From Piliocolobus tephrosceles (Eukaryota > Chordata > Mammalia > Primates > Cercopithecidae): DNA of 64,000 bases. The notes beneath the pieces were generated by a model. That model was given only the letters and a program-made list of their open reading frames with translations. It searched no databases and was not told the DNA's origin. The position numbers were made by a program, and so were the translations under genes. The DNA lies in assembly GCF_002776525.5 (NCBI RefSeq), contig NC_045438.1, positions 161,634,616 through 161,698,615 on the forward strand, written 5' to 3'. This document shows, one piece after another, positions 1-9,737 of the stretch. Numbering within the stretch: the stretch's first letter is position 1; the number at the start of each line of letters is the position of its first letter.

Positions 1-720
1 CTGGAGAGGGAGAGGGCAAAGAGAACAGGGAGGGGATGTTAGCAGAGGGAGGAGAATGAGGTCTGCACACCAGTGTCAGGCCAGCGGCAGGCAGGAGTGG
101 GCAGGAGGCAGGGCAGGGGTGAGTTGTAGAGCTCAGGGCATTCAGGACTGGCTAGCTCACCTTTCCCTGTTTAGTAGGAGGCAAGGCTACCTATTGTGCA
201 GGATGACAAGGGAGCCATGGGGCTCCAGGAAAAAATCTGAGGTTGAACTGTTGTGGGGACTGAGAGGGAGCTGAGTGGGGCTGGGGGAGGACTGCCTCAT
301 CACCATGGCCCGGTCAAGGCTGAGGATGCAGGGTTGGTGTCCCTGGCACAAGTGGTCCAGAGTTTCTTCCATCAGTGCCATCAAGATGGGGGAAGGAAGA
401 AAGTACGTGGGACTTAGGGGAGGGGTCAAGATTGTCAGACAGGTGAGATTATGGGCTGATGAGTCAGAGGATCTGAGGGTGATGAGCAACAGTCATCCTT
501 TCTCTAGCCCCCCCCCACCCCAGCCTTTTTATTGAAAAGCTCATTTATTTCATTCCTGTGTTTGATACAGAGAGAGGCCGGTGGGAACATTTTTCCTTCT
601 GGTAATCCATGCACTGAAACAAGACCCAGCAGTGAGGAAGGATCGGGAAAGGAGGCATGTGGGACTAGTTGGCAGCGGGAGGGGGAAGAACTGTGCTGAT
701 AGACCAGAACTAGTGTGCGA
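1..720. other. Non-repetitive stretch, purine-rich on + strand
   Basis: No repeat family or gene is recognised. The first 500 bases are rich in G and A, with a short C run near 510. Reading frames up to 121 codons exist on both strands, but none shows a domain or consistent coding signal, and they overlap in several frames as expected by chance. Confidence 0.5.
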
Positions 721-2326
721 TTTTTCTTTTTAGGCTTTATTTTTAGAGCAGTTTTAGGCTCACAGCAAAACTGAACAGAAAGTACAGAGAGTTCCCATAT
801 GCCCGCCCCCATCCCCAAAACAGTTGCTTCCATCATCAACATCCTGCACCAGTGTGGTCCATTTGTCACAACTGATGAGCTGACATTGGCACATCATTTT
901 CACCCAAAGTCCACAGTTTGTGTTAGCGTTTACTCTTGGTGTTGTACATTCTATGGGTTTAGACAAATGTATTATGCCATGAATCCATCACTATAATATC
1001 TTATGGTTTCATTGCCCTAAAAATCCGCTGTGCTCCACCTAGTCATCCTTCCCTCCCCACTAACTCCTGGTAACCACTGATCTTTTTCCTGTCTGCATAG
1101 TTTTGCCTTTTCCAGCATGTCACATAGTTGGACTCATATAGCATGTAGCCTTTTCAAATTAGCTTCCTTTACTTAGCAATATGCATTTAAGTTTCCTCCA
1201 TGTCTTTTCATGGCTTCCATAGTGCATTTCTTTTTAGTACTAGATGATATTCCACTGTCTTGATGCATGATGATTTATCCATTCACCTATTGAAGGATAT
1301 CTTCACTGCTTCCAAGTTGTAGCAATTAATTAATACAATTGCTAGAAACATTTGTGTGCAGGGTTTTGTGTGGACATGTTTTTAACCCATTTGAGTAAAT
1401 ACCAAGGAGCACAATTTCTGGAGCGTATTGCAAAAGTAGTTCAGTTTTGTAAGAAACTGCCAAACTGTCTTCCAAACTACTATTTGGCATTCACACAGCA
1501 ATGAATGGGAGTTCCTGCTGCTCCACATCCTTGCCAACACTTGACATTATTGATATTCTAGATTTGGGTCATTCTAATAAGTGTGTAGCAGTATCTCATT
1601 GTTTTAATTTGCAATTCTCTAATGACATATGATGTGGAGCATCTTTTCATACGCTTATTTGCCAGTTGTATGTCTTCTTTCATGAGGTATCTGTTCAGAT
1701 CTTTTGCCCATTTTTTAATTGGGTTGTTTCCTTATTGTTGAGTCTTAAGACTTCTTTACATATTTCGAATTACAGTCCTTTTCAGATATATCTCTTGCAA
1801 ACATTTTCTCCAATCTGTGGCTTTTCTTCTCATTTTCTTGACAGTGTCTTTCACAGAGCAGAAGTTTTTAATTTTAATAAAATCCAATTTATCAATTACT
1901 TCTTTAATCAATTGTTTATTTGGTGTTGTCTAAAAAGTCATTCCCAAACCCAGGGATCATTTAGATGCTTTCCTTTGTGATCTTCTAGGAGTCTTACAGT
2001 TTTAGGTTTTACATTTACATCTATGATCCATTTTAAGTTAATTTTTGTGAAGGATGTAGGTCTGTGACTAGATCAGTTCTTTTGCATGTGGATGCCCAGT
2101 TGTTTCAGCACCATTTATTGAAAAAACTATCCTTTCCCCTTTGTCAACGATCAGTTGATTGTATTTGGGTGAGGTCTACATCAGGGTTTTCTATTTTTCA
2201 ATGAACAAGTAGGTTCATTGACCTACTTGTTCTTTTGCCAGTGCAAGACTGCAAGACTGTCTTGATTATAGTGTTCTTTTTGATTTATCAGTGATAGGTA
2301 ATATCAATTGGTCTCCTCAGAGTTAA
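721..2326 (-). mobile_element. L1 3' portion (L1MA/L1MB age), antisense
   Basis: The + strand reads as the reverse complement of an L1 end. The low-coordinate side begins with the 3' UTR block around GCAGTTTTAGGCTCACAGCA, followed by the block ending in CAACCACTGATCTTTTTCCT. Coordinates then climb through the C-terminal part of ORF2 reverse transcriptase. The reading frame is broken by stops and indels, so nothing is functional. The 3' UTR style fits the L1MA/L1MB mammalian subfamilies. A related 3' end recurs at 34973-35412. A short inverted repeat at 2203-2232 interrupts the expected L1 sequence. Confidence 0.9.
2203..2232. repeat. Perfect 12-bp inverted repeat inside L1
   Basis: The arm GAACAAGTAGGT (2203-2214) is followed by a 6-base spacer and its exact reverse complement (2221-2232). 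An overlapping 9-bp pair, TCAATGAAC and GTTCATTGA, shares the same centre. The remembered L1 consensus has no such palindrome here, so it arose after insertion. Confidence 0.85.
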
Positions 2327-2396
2327 TGAAAAGTTAGCTCCCTTATCCTCTCTTATTCATCTTTCCTCATCCCTCTTATACAGCTGTATAGTTGCT

Positions 2397-2690
2397 CTTT
2401 TTTTTTTTTTTGACAGAGTCTCACTGTGTCACTCAGGCTGGAGTGCAGTGGCATGATCTCGGCTCACTGCAGCCTCCTCCTTCTGGGTTCAAGCAATTCT
2501 CCTGCCTCACCCTCCCGAGTAACTGAGATTACAAGCACCCACCACCATGCCCGGCTAATTTTGTATTTTTAGTAGAGACAGGGTTTCACCATCTTGGCCA
2601 GGTTAGTCTCCAACTCCTGACCTCAGGTGATCCACCCACCTCCGCCTCCCAAAGTGCTGGTATTCCAGGCATAAGCCACTGTGCTTGGCC
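2397..2690 (-). mobile_element. Alu (AluS-like), antisense, full length
   Basis: It runs from a T run (the A tail on the other strand) through both monomers to the reversed 5' end at CTTGGCC. It is flanked by a direct repeat TATAGTTGCT at 2387-2396 and 2691-2700, the target-site duplication. The usual A-rich linker and the RNA polymerase III box B region are present in reverse. Confidence 0.97.
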
Positions 2691-2700
2691 TATAGTTGCT

Positions 2701-2904
2701 TTTAATTAAATCAATAATCACTGTTTATAACACCAAAACTATGTTGATACTGTTAACAGCAAATCTGGGTGGTTTATTAGGATTACATTTTTTCTTTAGA
2801 TTCTGTTTCCTTTGAAGTTATCTCTTTGCCACACTTATTAACTTACATGCTATTTTTATATGCATATGTGTAATAGTTTAAAAGCAAATCCAAAATTCTT
2901 TAAT
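2701..2904. other. AT-rich spacer, unassigned
   Basis: No confident repeat match. Composition is AT-rich like the neighbouring L1. It may be old L1 sequence too diverged to read. Confidence 0.4.
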
Positions 2905-3420
2905 ATTCTTTCTTATAAAACGCAGAGCCCTATTTCCCTTGCCTTATAAGTGGGCTATACTTAGTGAATTGCTTCTAACAAATAGAATATGGCAGAAATA
3001 ATGACATGTGACTTCTGAGACTAGGTCATAAAGGGCATTACAGCCTCCCCCACCAACTTTCTCATGGATTGCCTGCTCTGGGAAAAACCAGCTGCCATGT
3101 TAGGCCACTTGAGCAGCCCTCTGAACAGGTCCATGTGGCAGGAAGCTGAGGCCTCTTGCCCATAGCCAGCAAGGAACTGAGGCCTTCTGCCAACTGCAAC
3201 ATGAGTCAGCCACGGTGGAGGCTGATTCCACAGTTCTGGTCATGCTTTCAGCTCACTGGAGCCCCAGCTGACATCTTGACAACCTCAGAAGAGATCCTGA
3301 GCTGAAACTACCCAGCTAAGCTGCTCCCAGATGTCTGACTTGCAGAAAATGGAAGATAATAAATACCTATCATTTTAAGTCTGAAAGTCTCAGGGTAATT
3401 TGTTATACAATACAGTATAT
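2905..3420 (+). mobile_element. MLT1-type MaLR LTR (MLT1H-K group)
   Basis: Landmarks in order match the long MLT1 subfamilies: a segment around TTGCTTCTAACAAATAGAAT, a CCAGCTGCCATGT block, GAACTGAGGCCTTCTGCCAA, the CCCAGCTAAGCTGCTCCCAGA block, and a terminal segment with AATAAATA and GGGTAATTTGTTATACA. These LTRs belong to non-autonomous ERVL-MaLR elements. No internal sequence is attached, so it is a solo LTR or fragment. A shorter relative is at 36355-36565. Confidence 0.75.
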
Positions 3421-3589
3421 TTGATTTCTTTCTGATGATCACTTTGTGACTAGATCTGCCATATTTCTACTGTTAAGTCTACGTAATTTTTCACTGGATG
3501 TCTTTCCCTTCTACTCCCATCTGGACTGCACAGTGTAGCTGTCAGCTCTTCCACCCTGCTGACTGGAATCACTGGTTCCTAGGTCCTTT

Positions 3590-3960
3590 CTCTTCCCTTA
3601 TTTTCATTTATATTCTTTTCTTTTCCTGAAACCCATCAACTATTAGCTCCTAGAAGGCACATGGAAGTAGATTTTCATCCTTGCATGTCTAAAGATAGTT
3701 TTGTCTACTTTTATTCTTGATCAATGGTATGGTTGATTGCAGAATTCAAGGTAAAAAAGTGTTTTCTTTTAAAACTTTGAAGATATTCATTCTTTTCTTC
3801 TAGCATCCAATGTTGTGCTTGAAGTTCAACACCATTTACATTCTAGTTCGTTTGTGTATGACTTAGTAGTCCCCCACGTTGGAAGTTCTGGGGTCCTTGA
3901 CTTGTCCCTTGTATTGTGGAATTTTATGATGCTGTGCCTTGGTGTATACGTTTGCTGAAG
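3590..3960 (-). mobile_element. Old L1 (L1M) 3' UTR-like scrap, antisense
   Basis: The order of motifs (GGTTGATTGCAGAATTCAAG, TCTTCTAGCATCCAATGTT, TGATGCTGTGCCTTGGTGTA) resembles the antisense of old L1M 3' UTRs. Divergence is high and the boundaries are approximate. Confidence 0.5.
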
Positions 3961-4699
3961 TAAAGAAAACCCAACTAAAAGTGTTTCATACTGCAAGTCA
4001 ATTTTTTTGTCTTGCATAATAAGTCCAGAAATAAGGTGGCTCTGGGGTTGATTAACTTTGTGGCTGACTTACATCATTGGGGACTCAAGTTTTCAAAAAT
4101 CTGTCTGTTCCGCCAGCGTACATTGGGTACTTCCCTTCATGGACAGAAAACGGCAGCAGCGTATGTTCCAGATATAGAAGTTGGGATTAGCTCTTCCTCT
4201 GACTCTTTTGGAAACTGTACAATATTCCCCAGAATTAATCCCAGTCTTGAGTGAGTTTCCCTTGTGCTCCCATGTCCAAAATTAAGGGATCAGCTCTTCT
4301 TAAACTTATCACCAGATAAAGGGAACACAATTAATAGAATTATCTTAGATTATTAATCAATATTTACTCCGTGAAACTGGAGTTAGGGTTGGTCTTTCCT
4401 GATAACATGACTTTGCAGTAGAATATGGGCATTTTAAACAAAATCTGAATCCTATTACAAAGAGGAATAAGGCAAAAGCTAGGGGAGGACCATCAAAATT
4501 GGTTCTTTTAGGGGGTGTGGGTCACTCATTGTGATAGATACTTGTTGAGGTTCCCTATCTGCTGATATCCCTCTTGTTTGCTCTTTGTCCTTGTGGATTT
4601 CAGCCATTTTGTTCCTTTATTATAATTTTAATGAGATCTCTGAAGGGAGAGGTGATAAATGTGTATATTCAATCTGTCACCACTATTTGAAGCCCCTTA
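3961..4699. other. Unassigned, probably ancient repeat-derived
   Basis: The start (GTCCAGAAATAAGGTGGCTC, then a segment on losing sight of a coding frame) reminds me of an ancient interspersed element with a similar beginning, but I cannot name it. No gene signal is seen. An open frame of 80 codons at 4012-4254 has no recognised domain. Confidence 0.3.
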
Positions 4700-4945
4700 G
4701 CCCATGCTTTTCAAACTGTGAGTTGTAATCTATCAGCAAGCTATGCTCAGGATATTAAAACAACAAAACAGCAGAAAATACAAGATCATATTGTGTGTAT
4801 TGCAGAGAGTGAAATTAAATATTGTTTCATAAGACGTTTGTTTCAATTGAGTATGAGTGTGTGTATGAGTGTCTGTGTACTGAGTAGTGATGTAAAATGT
4901 GTTTCTTGCCATAAGCTGCATTAAAAAACTTCTGGGAAGCATTGC
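4700..4945 (+). mobile_element. Old MER-type DNA transposon relic
   Basis: It begins with TTTTCAAACTGTGAGTTGTA, contains a TATTGTTTCATAAGACGTTT core and a GT-rich middle, and closes near AACTTCTGGGAAGCATTGC. This order is typical of a non-autonomous hAT-like MER family, but the family name is not certain. Confidence 0.45.
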
Positions 4946-6551
4946 TTCAAATAAATATAAGCATTTTGTGCTCTACCATGCTATCTTACTGTCTCTGGTT
5001 TTACAGATATCTGAGGTTAGGAGAACATAGCTAGAATATTAAGTTCCATGCCTGCATGAGGTAGCAGGCAGGTGAGACTAAAATGCACTGCACATGGAGA
5101 CTGACTAAGATCTGCTCCCAATAATCAGGGCTGGTCCACAGAAAGAGCAGAATTCTGCTTTCAGGAGTCTCCTGTCCATTTAGCAAACATCTGTCGAAAG
5201 GCTGCATTCCCCAAATGTTAAAGCTGCAGATGAGTTCTTCTCCACTTCTCATCTTCAGATGAGTTCTTCTCATGCCAGGCTTCTGCTGAGTTACATATCA
5301 TAAACCTGGAGCTTCAAAACACAGTGGGATCATGGTTTGTTTTCACAAATTATTTTAAATCCATCTTGCCCTTTCCAGGCAGTTGTATTCTGCAAAGCCC
5401 GATGTGTACATTTCCTATGTCTAAAGATTCTCAGGACATGAAAACATCCTTCCGTGAAATCAATATTCTTAGACTCAAAATGCGTCTTGGGAAGCTCTTT
5501 CCTCTGTCCGAGTGAGGCTGCTTTCAGCTGCTCCAGTAACCAGCACGAAACCCCGCAACTCAACAATCCCCATGGCCGCGGGGTGGCCTGGAGAACTTCT
5601 CCTCCGTCTGGCGGCCTTTCAGTCCCCTCTTGCTTTAGGGTTTTGCCTTATCCAATGCCCTTGACTATTTCCATCTTGCCATCTTTGTTACATTGGTTTC
5701 TATTGCCCATTTTGAAAATTCTTTGTTAATCCCTACCTACTTCCTCCAACATTTTCTCCCTCCTCTCTTTCTAACTTACCCAATTACTGTTCTAACAGGT
5801 TTTTTCCTTCCTTACCATCCTTGTTTTGCTCGCTCCTTTTTTTTTTCTTGCCCTTGAAGCATCCTCTGTGCTTCAACATCCCCCATGCAACCCCATACCC
5901 CATCCCTGTCACGGTTTACAAGCACTGTTGACATCCCCCTTGCCCCTTGCTGTGAAGGCCTAGACTAGGCAGAACATGCCTCACAGACAGTGCACAGCAG
6001 GGAAGGCAGCCTGTGGGAGGTAACTGATGGGCCAGGCTCTGAATATCAGAGCTGGGCCCTGACAAGAAAGGGCTCCTCTGCCATGTCTTGTCCAAAACTT
6101 TCATCATGTTACCTGTAGGAAGTCATGAAGGTCACTCTTTACCAAATTCGCTGGTTAATGAATGTTGAGAGACTAGCATACATTTAAGTGGGACAGAATC
6201 AAGATCCAAAATATCTTGGAAGGCATGGAAATAGGCTGATTCTAACAGGAAAATATGCCACTGTCTTCACCTGGGCAGGGGGGGCGGGGGCGGGGAGGGA
6301 AACGAATAGCACAGGACCAGGATAAGGGAACTGTGGCTGAGCAGACAAAAAGACTTAACAGGGTTTTAGTCAAAAGTAGGGTAAAAGAAGCCACCAGCAG
6401 ATGTGGACCCCACAAAGCTGATTTGAGGTTAGACTTTAGAGAAATACAATGTTTGGAATGAGCAGCTGGTCAGGCACCACACTCAAGAAGGAAATGGCCA
6501 AACATCCATTTGTCAAGACCAACCAGGACAGGTCGAAAGAATGAAGCATGG
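4946..6551. other. Non-repetitive stretch with local oddities
   Basis: No gene or major repeat is recognised. It holds a 16-bp direct duplication CAGATGAGTTCTTCTC at 5227-5242 and 5256-5271, a pyrimidine-rich segment near 5740-5860, and a strong G-quadruplex motif at 6273-6299. Confidence 0.55.
6273..6299 (+). other. G-quadruplex-forming motif
   Basis: Five runs of three or more G (3, 7, 5, 4 and 3) are separated by loops of one or two bases. This satisfies the standard four-run, short-loop rule with a spare run. Confidence 0.8.
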
Positions 6552-6854
6552 GGCTGGGCGCAGTGACTCATGCCTGCAATCCTAGCACTTTGGGAGGCAA
6601 AGCCAGGCAGATCACCTGAGGTCAGGAGTTCGAGACCATCCTGGCCAACATGGTAAAACCCTGTCTCTACCAAAAATACAAAAATTAGCCAGGCATGGTA
6701 GTGCACACCTGTAATCCCAGCTACTTGGGAGGGTGAGGCACAAGAATCACTTGAACCCAGGAGGTGGAGGTTGCAATGAGCCAAGATTGCACCATTGCAC
6801 TTCAGCCTGGGCAACAGAGCAAGACTCCATCTCAAAAAAAAAAAAAAAAAAAAA
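6552..6854 (+). mobile_element. Alu (AluS-like), sense, full length
   Basis: It starts GGCTGGGCGCAGTGACTCAT, with both monomers and a 24-base A tail. The tail is directly followed by a second Alu in the same orientation. The sequence ATGAAGCAT before it and a matching TTAAGCAT after the second Alu form one duplication around the pair. Confidence 0.97.
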
Positions 6855-7168
6855 GGGGGGGGGGGATGTAGTGGCTTATGCCTGTAATCCCAGCACTTTG
6901 GGAGGCCAAGGTGGGCAGATCACTAGGTCAGAAGATCAAGACCATCCTGACTGACACGTTGAAACCCCATCTCTACTAAAAATACAAAAAATTAGGCAGG
7001 TGTGGTGTCACACACCTATAGTCCCATCTGCTGAGGCGGCTGAGGCACAAGAACCACCTGAATCCAGGAGGCAGAAGTTGCAGTGAGCCAAGATCGTGCC
7101 ACTGCACTCCAGCCTGGGCAACAGGGCAAGACTCCATCTCAGAAAAAAAAAAAAAGAAAAAAAAAAAA
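6855..7168 (+). mobile_element. Alu (AluY-like), sense, inserted in the tail of the previous Alu
   Basis: The 5' end is altered to a run of 11 G (6855-6865) followed by ATGTAGTGGCTTATGCCTG. The middle (ATCACTAGGTCAGAAGATCA, CATCCTGACTGACAC) carries AluY-type changes. The A tail is broken by single G bases. It has no target-site duplication of its own apart from A tract, consistent with insertion into the older poly(A). Confidence 0.93.
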
Positions 7169-7464
7169 TTAAGCATAGTTAGTGCAGGGAAAAAAGGATG
7201 TGATAACAGTATTCAAATAATGAGGAAGAGAAATCAGACATTGGGCTCCAAGGCAGAGGACTAAGGTCCCTGGAGTCAAGCTTCATTTTCAACAGAGAGA
7301 TGCACTTCACAGTAGTCAAAGTTGTCCAAGAATGGATGGGCTGTTTCATGAGGAAGTATGTCTCACTTTGAAAAACTTTGAATACTTGGTGCAGTGTTTC
7401 CAGAGAGATTCAAACATTGAATATGTTCTTAAACAAGATGGCAATCACAACCATTTATGGTTGA

Positions 7465-7680
7465 TACTAACACTAAAACAATAGGAATAACTAACATTAA
7501 TTGGGCACTTACTATTGATATGTGGTACTCAATGTCTTCTCTGCATTATCTTATTTAAACCTTTACCATAACACTATTGGGGTAGTTATACTACTACCAT
7601 CTTAGGGTTGAGGAAACAGGCTCAGGGAGGTGAAGAATGTGCCCAAAATCACAGCAGTGAAGAATGAAGCCTTTTTGGTG
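7465..7680 (+). mobile_element. MIR SINE
   Basis: The core reads as a MIR: CTAACATTAATTGGGCACTT, a TTATCTTATTTAAACC block, GGTTGAGGAAACAGGCTCAG, and a GTGCCCAAAATCACA block. It is highly diverged, as expected for an ancient mammalian tRNA-derived SINE. Confidence 0.85.
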
Positions 7681-9039
7681 TGACTAAAAATCTAACAGGT
7701 TGAGAGATCTGATAGTTGTTTATTATGGACATTGGAGGGGTAGAGTGGAATGGCATGGTTTTTTTCCATTATGGCTGCAAACAACAAAGGCAGGTGCTTT
7801 CTGCACTTTGTATAGGAATGGTACAGTTGCAAGGCAGACAAGAGGGCCCCAAAGGAATCTAACAGAGCTGTCGACTAAGTGGAATTAGTCTACCAGAAAA
7901 CATATTGTATGAATATTCATGCAATATAATCTTTGTCCAGCTGAATAGTTTTTTGGTATAATTTATTAGGAAAATTTCATGAAAACTATGTGTCAGTTTG
8001 ACTTTTGAATTACTGCACCCATGATTTTGTTTCTGATGCCTATAGGATTAGAGAGTGATGACTCACAGTCCCTCATGACTCCCTGGATCAACAGCCAATG
8101 TTACTTCTGACTATTTGACAATTTCAACAGAAAGACTGTGAGTTGTTTTATATTTTATCCAGCCTGTACATGGTTGTCAGTGGGAAATTTAGTCCGAATA
8201 CCTAGTCCAATGCTGTTGGAAACTGGAAGCACTATCAATGAAGTGAAGTTCCCCATTCAGTTTCAGGTGCACTCGATGCTAGACTGTGAGTGATATTTCT
8301 ATGGTTAGCACGCCTCGGGGTTAAAGGCTCCCTAGTCTTTGTCAACTGAAACCAATGAATTGAATGAGGAAGAAGGAAGAGTTGCAGAGCCAGACCAGAT
8401 GCCGATGACCAAGTGTACCGAACTGGGCCACTCAGAGGGCCTGCCGAGGTCCTAGCACCTACTGTGCAGAGGGCAGGATCTGAAAATGAAATGTTTCTGA
8501 GTGGTGTGCAACAAACAGTAATCACTTCCTAAAGAAACGTCAGGCACGGTGACAGATTGGACAACAGCAGCGAGAAGGGACTGGCTAACGACTTGCCTCC
8601 TTGGGTTCTGAGGCCAGGGTGGGGGAGAGGAAATGCAATGAGAAACGGGGTGGGGAGAAGGCAGTGAGAACCCCACCACCCCAGCTCTGGGCTTGTGAGC
8701 AGGTGGTGAGACCTCAGGGCTGGGGTTTGGTCACCTGTCACCTCTGCTAGATGCTTTAATCTGCCCAGGCCCTTAAGGGGCAAAGGTCTTCCAATGAGAT
8801 GGCGTCATGAATTCAGGGCTGTCCGGAGGAGCTTGCACGGAGAAATGAATAGTAAGATTACTCAGGCCCCCTCCCTCCCTGCCTCTGGTGACCCTTACGG
8901 AGGGGAGGCCCACTGTGCTGCCCCAGGCTTTTTCCAGCACGCCAGAGCTCTTCCTTGGGGTGGAACCCCTTGGTGAATCAGGAGGAGATGTGCGGTGGGA
9001 AGAAGAGATGGTGTGGTGGGAGGAGGGGCAGAGGCCAAT
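7681..9039. other. Mostly non-repetitive
   Basis: 8140-8240 resembles an old L1 3' UTR (CATGGTTGTCAGTGGGAAAT followed by CCAATGCTGTTGGAAACTGG), at low confidence. The rest is unassigned. GC and CpG content rise toward 9 kb. Open frames of about 100 codons lie on both strands with no recognised domain. Confidence 0.45.
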
Positions 9040-9520
9040 CCTGGATGCCCCAGGGACTCTTTGAAATGCAGAGCGGCCCTGGCTGGGGCCGCCCAAGTGG
9101 CGCTCGCGTTGGCCCCAGGGAGGGTTGCCACGTTCTTACCTCTCTGGCAAAGCCAGGGTATGAGCTGGGGTTGTGACACACGTGTGTTTAGGGCCAAGCG
9201 GTTGGTCCCTGAATTGGGTCACCTCAGAGACGGGCAACGGGGATCCATCCCGATTGCTGGGATCGGATTTCGTCCTTCCTTATAAAACCCAGCCGTGCCC
9301 CAGGCTTCTGCCAGCACCAAGGCGCTCCTTTGTCCTAGCGTTCCAGGAGGCTGAAGAGCTAAGTGACCCAAAGGGCATGGATCCCAAGCCGCCCCAGCGC
9401 GCTCTCTGCGAACCGGCTCTAGGCGCTGGGTCGGGCTGCTGGGCCCCGGGGGCTCTAAGGGGACAGGATGTGTTGGGACCTCCACGTATCTTCCTAGCAC
9501 GCGCAAGGGCTGCAGCCTAA
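9040..9520 (+). promoter_or_regulatory. Candidate promoter: weak CpG island with TATA box
   Basis: CpG dinucleotides are frequent here (about 28 by eye in 450 bases) in a window otherwise poor in CpG. A TATAAAA box stands at 9281-9287, which would place a start site near 9310-9320. Downstream, an ATG at 9377 in good context (G at -3 and +4) opens a 47-codon frame ending in TAA at 9518-9520; it starts MDPKPPQRAL and has no recognised domain. No repeat accounts for this region. Transcription itself is inference. It could be a lncRNA or first-exon promoter, or just a CpG-rich remnant. Confidence 0.35.
9281..9287 (+). promoter_or_regulatory. TATA box (TATAAAA)
   Basis: A consensus TATAAAA lies inside the CpG-rich segment and is followed by CCCAGCCGTGCC. 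The match is exact, but the function is unproven. Confidence 0.4.
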
Positions 9521-9650
9521 CTTTCCCAAGAGCAGTGTCACAGCTTTGGAGTTGGAGGGCCTCCCCCCTCCCCCGCCTGTCTTTCTAACTTGTTTTTCTG
9601 CTGACGCTGGAGCCACAGTACTTTTGCTTTTTGAAACACCCTGTAATTGG

Positions 9651-9680
<30 letters not shown>
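9651..9680 (+). repeat. Uninterrupted poly(A) run of 30
   Basis: Thirty A bases follow CACCCTGTAATTGG and precede CGACCAGACC. There is no Alu or L1 body on its left, and no AATAAA just upstream, so the origin is unclear. Confidence 0.95.
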
Positions 9681-9681
<1 letters not shown>

Positions 9682-9722
9682 GACCAGACCGAGCCTGCTC
9701 AGTGTTATGAGACAGGCACGTG

Positions 9723-9737
9723 CTGCCCTCTAATGGC
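9723..9737 (-). promoter_or_regulatory. CTCF-like motif
   Basis: The minus strand reads GCCATTAGAGGGCAG, close to the CTCF core (CCA, then AG, then GGGC). One core position (T for C/G) is weak. Confidence 0.35.

Noticed and set aside
6470..6835. 121-codon minus-strand frame, and similar ones near 15725-16114, 17804-18148, 51246-51521 and 59461-59799
   Set aside because: These are the familiar open frames of Alu sequence (for example CNGAILAHCNLHLLGSS-type text), not genes.
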